Source: UBA5436 sp050951845 (GTDB taxonomy: Bacteria > Bacillota > Clostridia > Saccharofermentanales > DTU023). From it: DNA of 64,000 nt. A program made the position numbers and the translations under genes. The notes beneath the pieces were generated by a model. It made no database searches and was not told where the DNA came from. It was given only the letters and a program-made list of their open reading frames with translations. Below, piece by piece: positions 61,872-64,000 of this stretch. Positions within the stretch are counted from its first letter, which is position 1. Each line of letters opens with the position of its first letter. Location of the stretch: contig JBMNJV010000005.1 in NCBI GenBank assembly GCA_050951845.1, positions 186,001-250,000 of the forward strand, read 5' to 3'.

Positions 61872-63386
61872 TTAAGATTCAGGTTTTTTCGGTTTGGATT
61901 TTAGAATTGTATGAACTATCAACACAATAATTACTGCAAATAACAAAATCCACATTACAAGCAAAAGATACTGCATCTTCTTCTGTCCCAGAAGAGATAA
62001 GAAAGAGTTGTCCTCCTGAGCCGGAGATTTTTCATTCTCTCCATTGGCTGACGGTTGCTCCTTCTGCTTGTTTTGAACTTTTTGTTCCGGTTGGGCCGAT
62101 TGATCTGAAGGATCAACATCGGCATTTTTCGGAGCGCCGGTCTGAGATGAATCTCCGGAGATAGTGTTCTTTTCCTGATCGGTATATTCAACTAAAGCAG
62201 CTATTTGTTCATCGGATAATTGTTCCTCTTTATAAAGTTGAGAAATATGACACAGATCCTGAAAGCCGCCAACTTCTTTCGCTATTTGAGGATTATCAGC
62301 TAAAAACTGATACGCTTCTTTTTCGGTCGGACACTCGGCTTTTTTTGCTCCCTCTTCCAACAAAGTACGCAAAAGAACCGAAACACTGAAAAATTCTCCC
62401 GGTTGATCAGCTAAGCTTCCGTTAAAAATAATTCCGCAGAGATGTCTTCCGTCATAGGTATGAACCGTCGCAGATAAACAATTACCTGCAATATCAGTAT
62501 TTCCGGTTTTCACCCCGTCAAAAGTATGTAAATATGCCGAACTCAAATTCAAATCACCATGCAACATTAAGTAATTGCTGTTTATTACCATTGTCCAGGC
62601 TGTATAAGGATGGTAACTTGTAGGCTCGGAGGCATAGGCTCTGGTCGTTACCAATTTGCGGAAAATATCATGACTCATCGCTCTTTTGATAATTTTGACC
62701 AGATCACGCGGTGTGAAATGATGATCCTCCAAACCAAAACCCGCAGCATCAACCAAATGTGTATTCTCACAACCGATATCGGCTGCAAGTTCATTCATCA
62801 TATTGGCGAAATTTTCTTCGGTGCCGCCATAAGTTTCCGCAAGTGCTCTGGCACATTCATTAGCTGATTGAACCATCATTAAATATAAAGCATTTTCTGT
62901 CGTGGTTTCTTCACCTGCGACAAAACCCGCTCTGGCAGAAACAGGCGAAGGCAATGCCACAGAATAGTCGGAAAATACAACAGGTTTATTCAGATCAAAA
63001 TCCGGAGATTCGATAACGGTCAAAGCTGTCATAATTTTAGTCATACTGGCAGGATAGGCTACATCATCTACCCGATGCCCGAGCAAAACTTCTTCCGTTT
63101 CCATATCCGCAACGATATAATTCGATGCTGCTACCTGATCCAGAGTCGGATAAGTATGATTTTCTCTGCCGCCGGTCGGTATCCCTACAACTTTTCGCGG
63201 ATAGAGCCAAGTTTGATCACCGGTAATTACTTTGATCGTTTCATCTGCCTGAATTGAAACGTCAACTTGATCAGCATTTTCTTCAGCTAAAACAGCTGGT
63301 GTAAATAATTGCATACAAAACATGGTTAGCAAAATCAAAATAAATACTTTGCTGATTTCGGGAAATATACATTTAAATTTTTTCAT
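61872..63386 (-). CDS. dacF: D-alanyl-D-alanine carboxypeptidase (DacF-like, PBP5 family)
   Basis: Trims the terminal D-Ala of peptidoglycan stem peptides outside the membrane. From ATG 63386 (504 residues): signal peptide (cleavage near VLAEE), SxxK as S114-M-T-K117 (YPASMTK), SxN as S174-A-N176, and KTG at 293-295 (GVKTGNTD). A Pro/Gln/Asn/Lys-rich linker (~430-470) precedes a C-terminal membrane helix and KSKPKKPES tail, in place of the amphipathic anchor helix of E. coli PBP5. GTG 63398 overlaps the GGTGGT RBS, so ATG 63386 is preferred. Divergent from prfC. Confidence 0.93.
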   Translation of the reverse strand: MKKFKCIFPEISKVFILILLTMFCMQLFTPAVLAEENADQVDVSIQADETIKVITGDQTWLYPRKVVGIPTGGRENHTYPTLDQVAASNYIVADMETEEVLLGHRVDDVAYPASMTKIMTALTVIESPDFDLNKPVVFSDYSVALPSPVSARAGFVAGEETTTENALYLMMVQSANECARALAETYGGTEENFANMMNELAADIGCENTHLVDAAGFGLEDHHFTPRDLVKIIKRAMSHDIFRKLVTTRAYASEPTSYHPYTAWTMVINSNYLMLHGDLNLSSAYLHTFDGVKTGNTDIAGNCLSATVHTYDGRHLCGIIFNGSLADQPGEFFSVSVLLRTLLEEGAKKAECPTEKEAYQFLADNPQIAKEVGGFQDLCHISQLYKEEQLSDEQIAALVEYTDQEKNTISGDSSQTGAPKNADVDPSDQSAQPEQKVQNKQKEQPSANGENEKSPAQEDNSFLSLLGQKKMQYLLLVMWILLFAVIIVLIVHTILKSKPKKPES

Positions 63387-63532
63387 AAATACCACCAAAT
63401 TATTTTCAAAAATTCTGCTATTACAGAAGTCTTGGATATATAATTATTAATAAATATTTCTTTTCAGAAAATCAAATTATTCACTTTAATCTCAGATAGT
63501 ATAACATAATTTTTATTCATAATGATTTTTGC

Positions 63533-63538
63533 TATAAT
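63533..63538 (+). promoter_or_regulatory. Possible extended -10 promoter of prfC
   Basis: TGC-TATAAT on the plus strand, about 125 bp before the prfC ATG; no good -35, as usual for extended -10 promoters. Confidence 0.4.
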
Positions 63539-63662
63539 CTTGTAGGTTATGAAAAGAAAACAGTTTAACAGTCTGTAAATATCAAATCAACGATTAATAT
63601 TGCAGCTACAAATTTGTAACCTATACTTATAAATGAAAGTGAATAATTGATTAAAAGAATTT

Positions 63663-64000
63663 ATGAACAATCCAAATAAACAAATTGCTGCAGAAAAGCA
63701 AAAAACAAAATCTGAAATCGAAAGAAGACGTACTTTTGCGATTATTTCTCATCCGGATGCAGGAAAAACTACGATGACGGAAAAGCTGTTGCTTTATGGC
63801 GGTGCAATCCATTTAGCAGGTACGGTTAAAGGTCGTAAAGCTGCCAAGCATGCAACTTCTGATTGGATGGAGATCGAAAAACAAAGAGGTATCTCCGTAT
63901 CTTCTTCTGTTTTACAGTTTGAATATAATGATTATTGTGTAAATATTTTAGATACTCCGGGACATCAGGATTTCTCGGAAGATACTTATCGAACATTATG
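63663..64000 (+). CDS. prfC: Peptide chain release factor 3, N-terminal part
   Basis: GTPase that recycles RF1/RF2 from the ribosome after termination. The first 112 residues are in the window: after a polar leader the G1 P-loop SHPDAGKTTMTEKLLLYGG, effector region with SDWMEIEKQRGISVSSSVLQFEY, and G3 DTPGHQDFSEDTYRTL, the last specific for RF3 over EF-G. The gene continues past the right edge. RBS is weak (AAAAGAATTT). Confidence 0.95.
   Translation, partial: MNNPNKQIAAEKQKTKSEIERRRTFAIISHPDAGKTTMTEKLLLYGGAIHLAGTVKGRKAAKHATSDWMEIEKQRGISVSSSVLQFEYNDYCVNILDTPGHQDFSEDTYRTL

Overview
The window comes from a low-GC, strictly anaerobic-looking Gram-positive, most likely a Clostridia-type member of the Bacillota. 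The signs are the yicC-remA-gmk-rpoZ gene order, a T-box leader on ileS, class III (oxygen-sensitive) ribonucleotide reductase NrdDG, pyruvate phosphate dikinase, a butyryl-CoA-dehydrogenase-like enzyme, HemZ, strong AGGAGG-type ribosome binding sites, frequent TTG/GTG starts, and a sortase-anchored surface protein. Genus cannot be fixed from the sequence alone. No rRNA, tRNA or CRISPR array was seen.

Layout. 1-6.3 kb, minus strand: start of an acyl-CoA dehydrogenase, a MalY/PatB C-S lyase, a complete OpuC-type osmoprotectant ABC transporter and a Nudix hydrolase. 6.7-8.3 kb, plus strand: birA and bioY, a biotin sensing and uptake pair. 8.3-11.2 kb, minus: ispF, an RsmC-like methyltransferase, a QueT-family transporter and a SanA/YdcF-like protein. 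11.4-13.3 kb: a 92-bp-period array of palindromic units whose fourth unit is split by a complete IS150-type insertion sequence. 13.3-17 kb: ileS and its T-box leader. 17.2-21.7 kb: an UgpBAEC-like glycerol-3-phosphate or sugar ABC operon, then a decayed RbsB-like gene. 23.7-29.5 kb: a CdaR-like regulator convergent with glycerate kinase, acyl-CoA synthetase and fructokinase. 29.7-32.6 kb, plus: a Y-family polymerase and leucyl aminopeptidase. 32.8-42.3 kb, minus: lactate-type dehydrogenase, hemZ, a DUF1624 membrane protein, nrdDG under a cobalamin riboswitch, and ppdK. 42.7-51.3 kb, minus: a housekeeping run, glyS, rpoZ, gmk, remA, yicC, a phosphoesterase, uvrC, a Crh-like HPr, tsaB and tsaE. 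51.5 kb, plus: a second Y-family polymerase behind an SOS-like box. 52.9-60.4 kb, minus: a 2492-residue multidomain adhesin with an FPKTG sorting signal. The window ends with rpsI, rplM, a dacF-like carboxypeptidase and the start of prfC.

How the genes connect. The biotin pair, the cdaR/glycerate kinase pair, the Ugp operon and the osmoprotectant operon are self-contained metabolic modules. RNA-level control is prominent: a T-box on ileS, a B12 riboswitch with a terminator that buries the nrdD ribosome binding site, and terminator-containing leaders before ppdK and the adhesin gene. A recurrent oddity is short, nearly exact tandem duplication at gene junctions (5751, 7676, 10531, 11416, 47331, 50561), several touching stop codons, start codons or promoter sites.

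The most unusual items are the IS inserted in the loop of a palindromic unit, the HPr paralogue with Glu instead of His at residue 15 and Ser46 kept, the duplicated hairpins with compensatory changes in the ileS leader, the operator-like tandem repeat over the predicted opuC start site, and the giant adhesin with its structured leader. All assignments are by reading; no database search was run.
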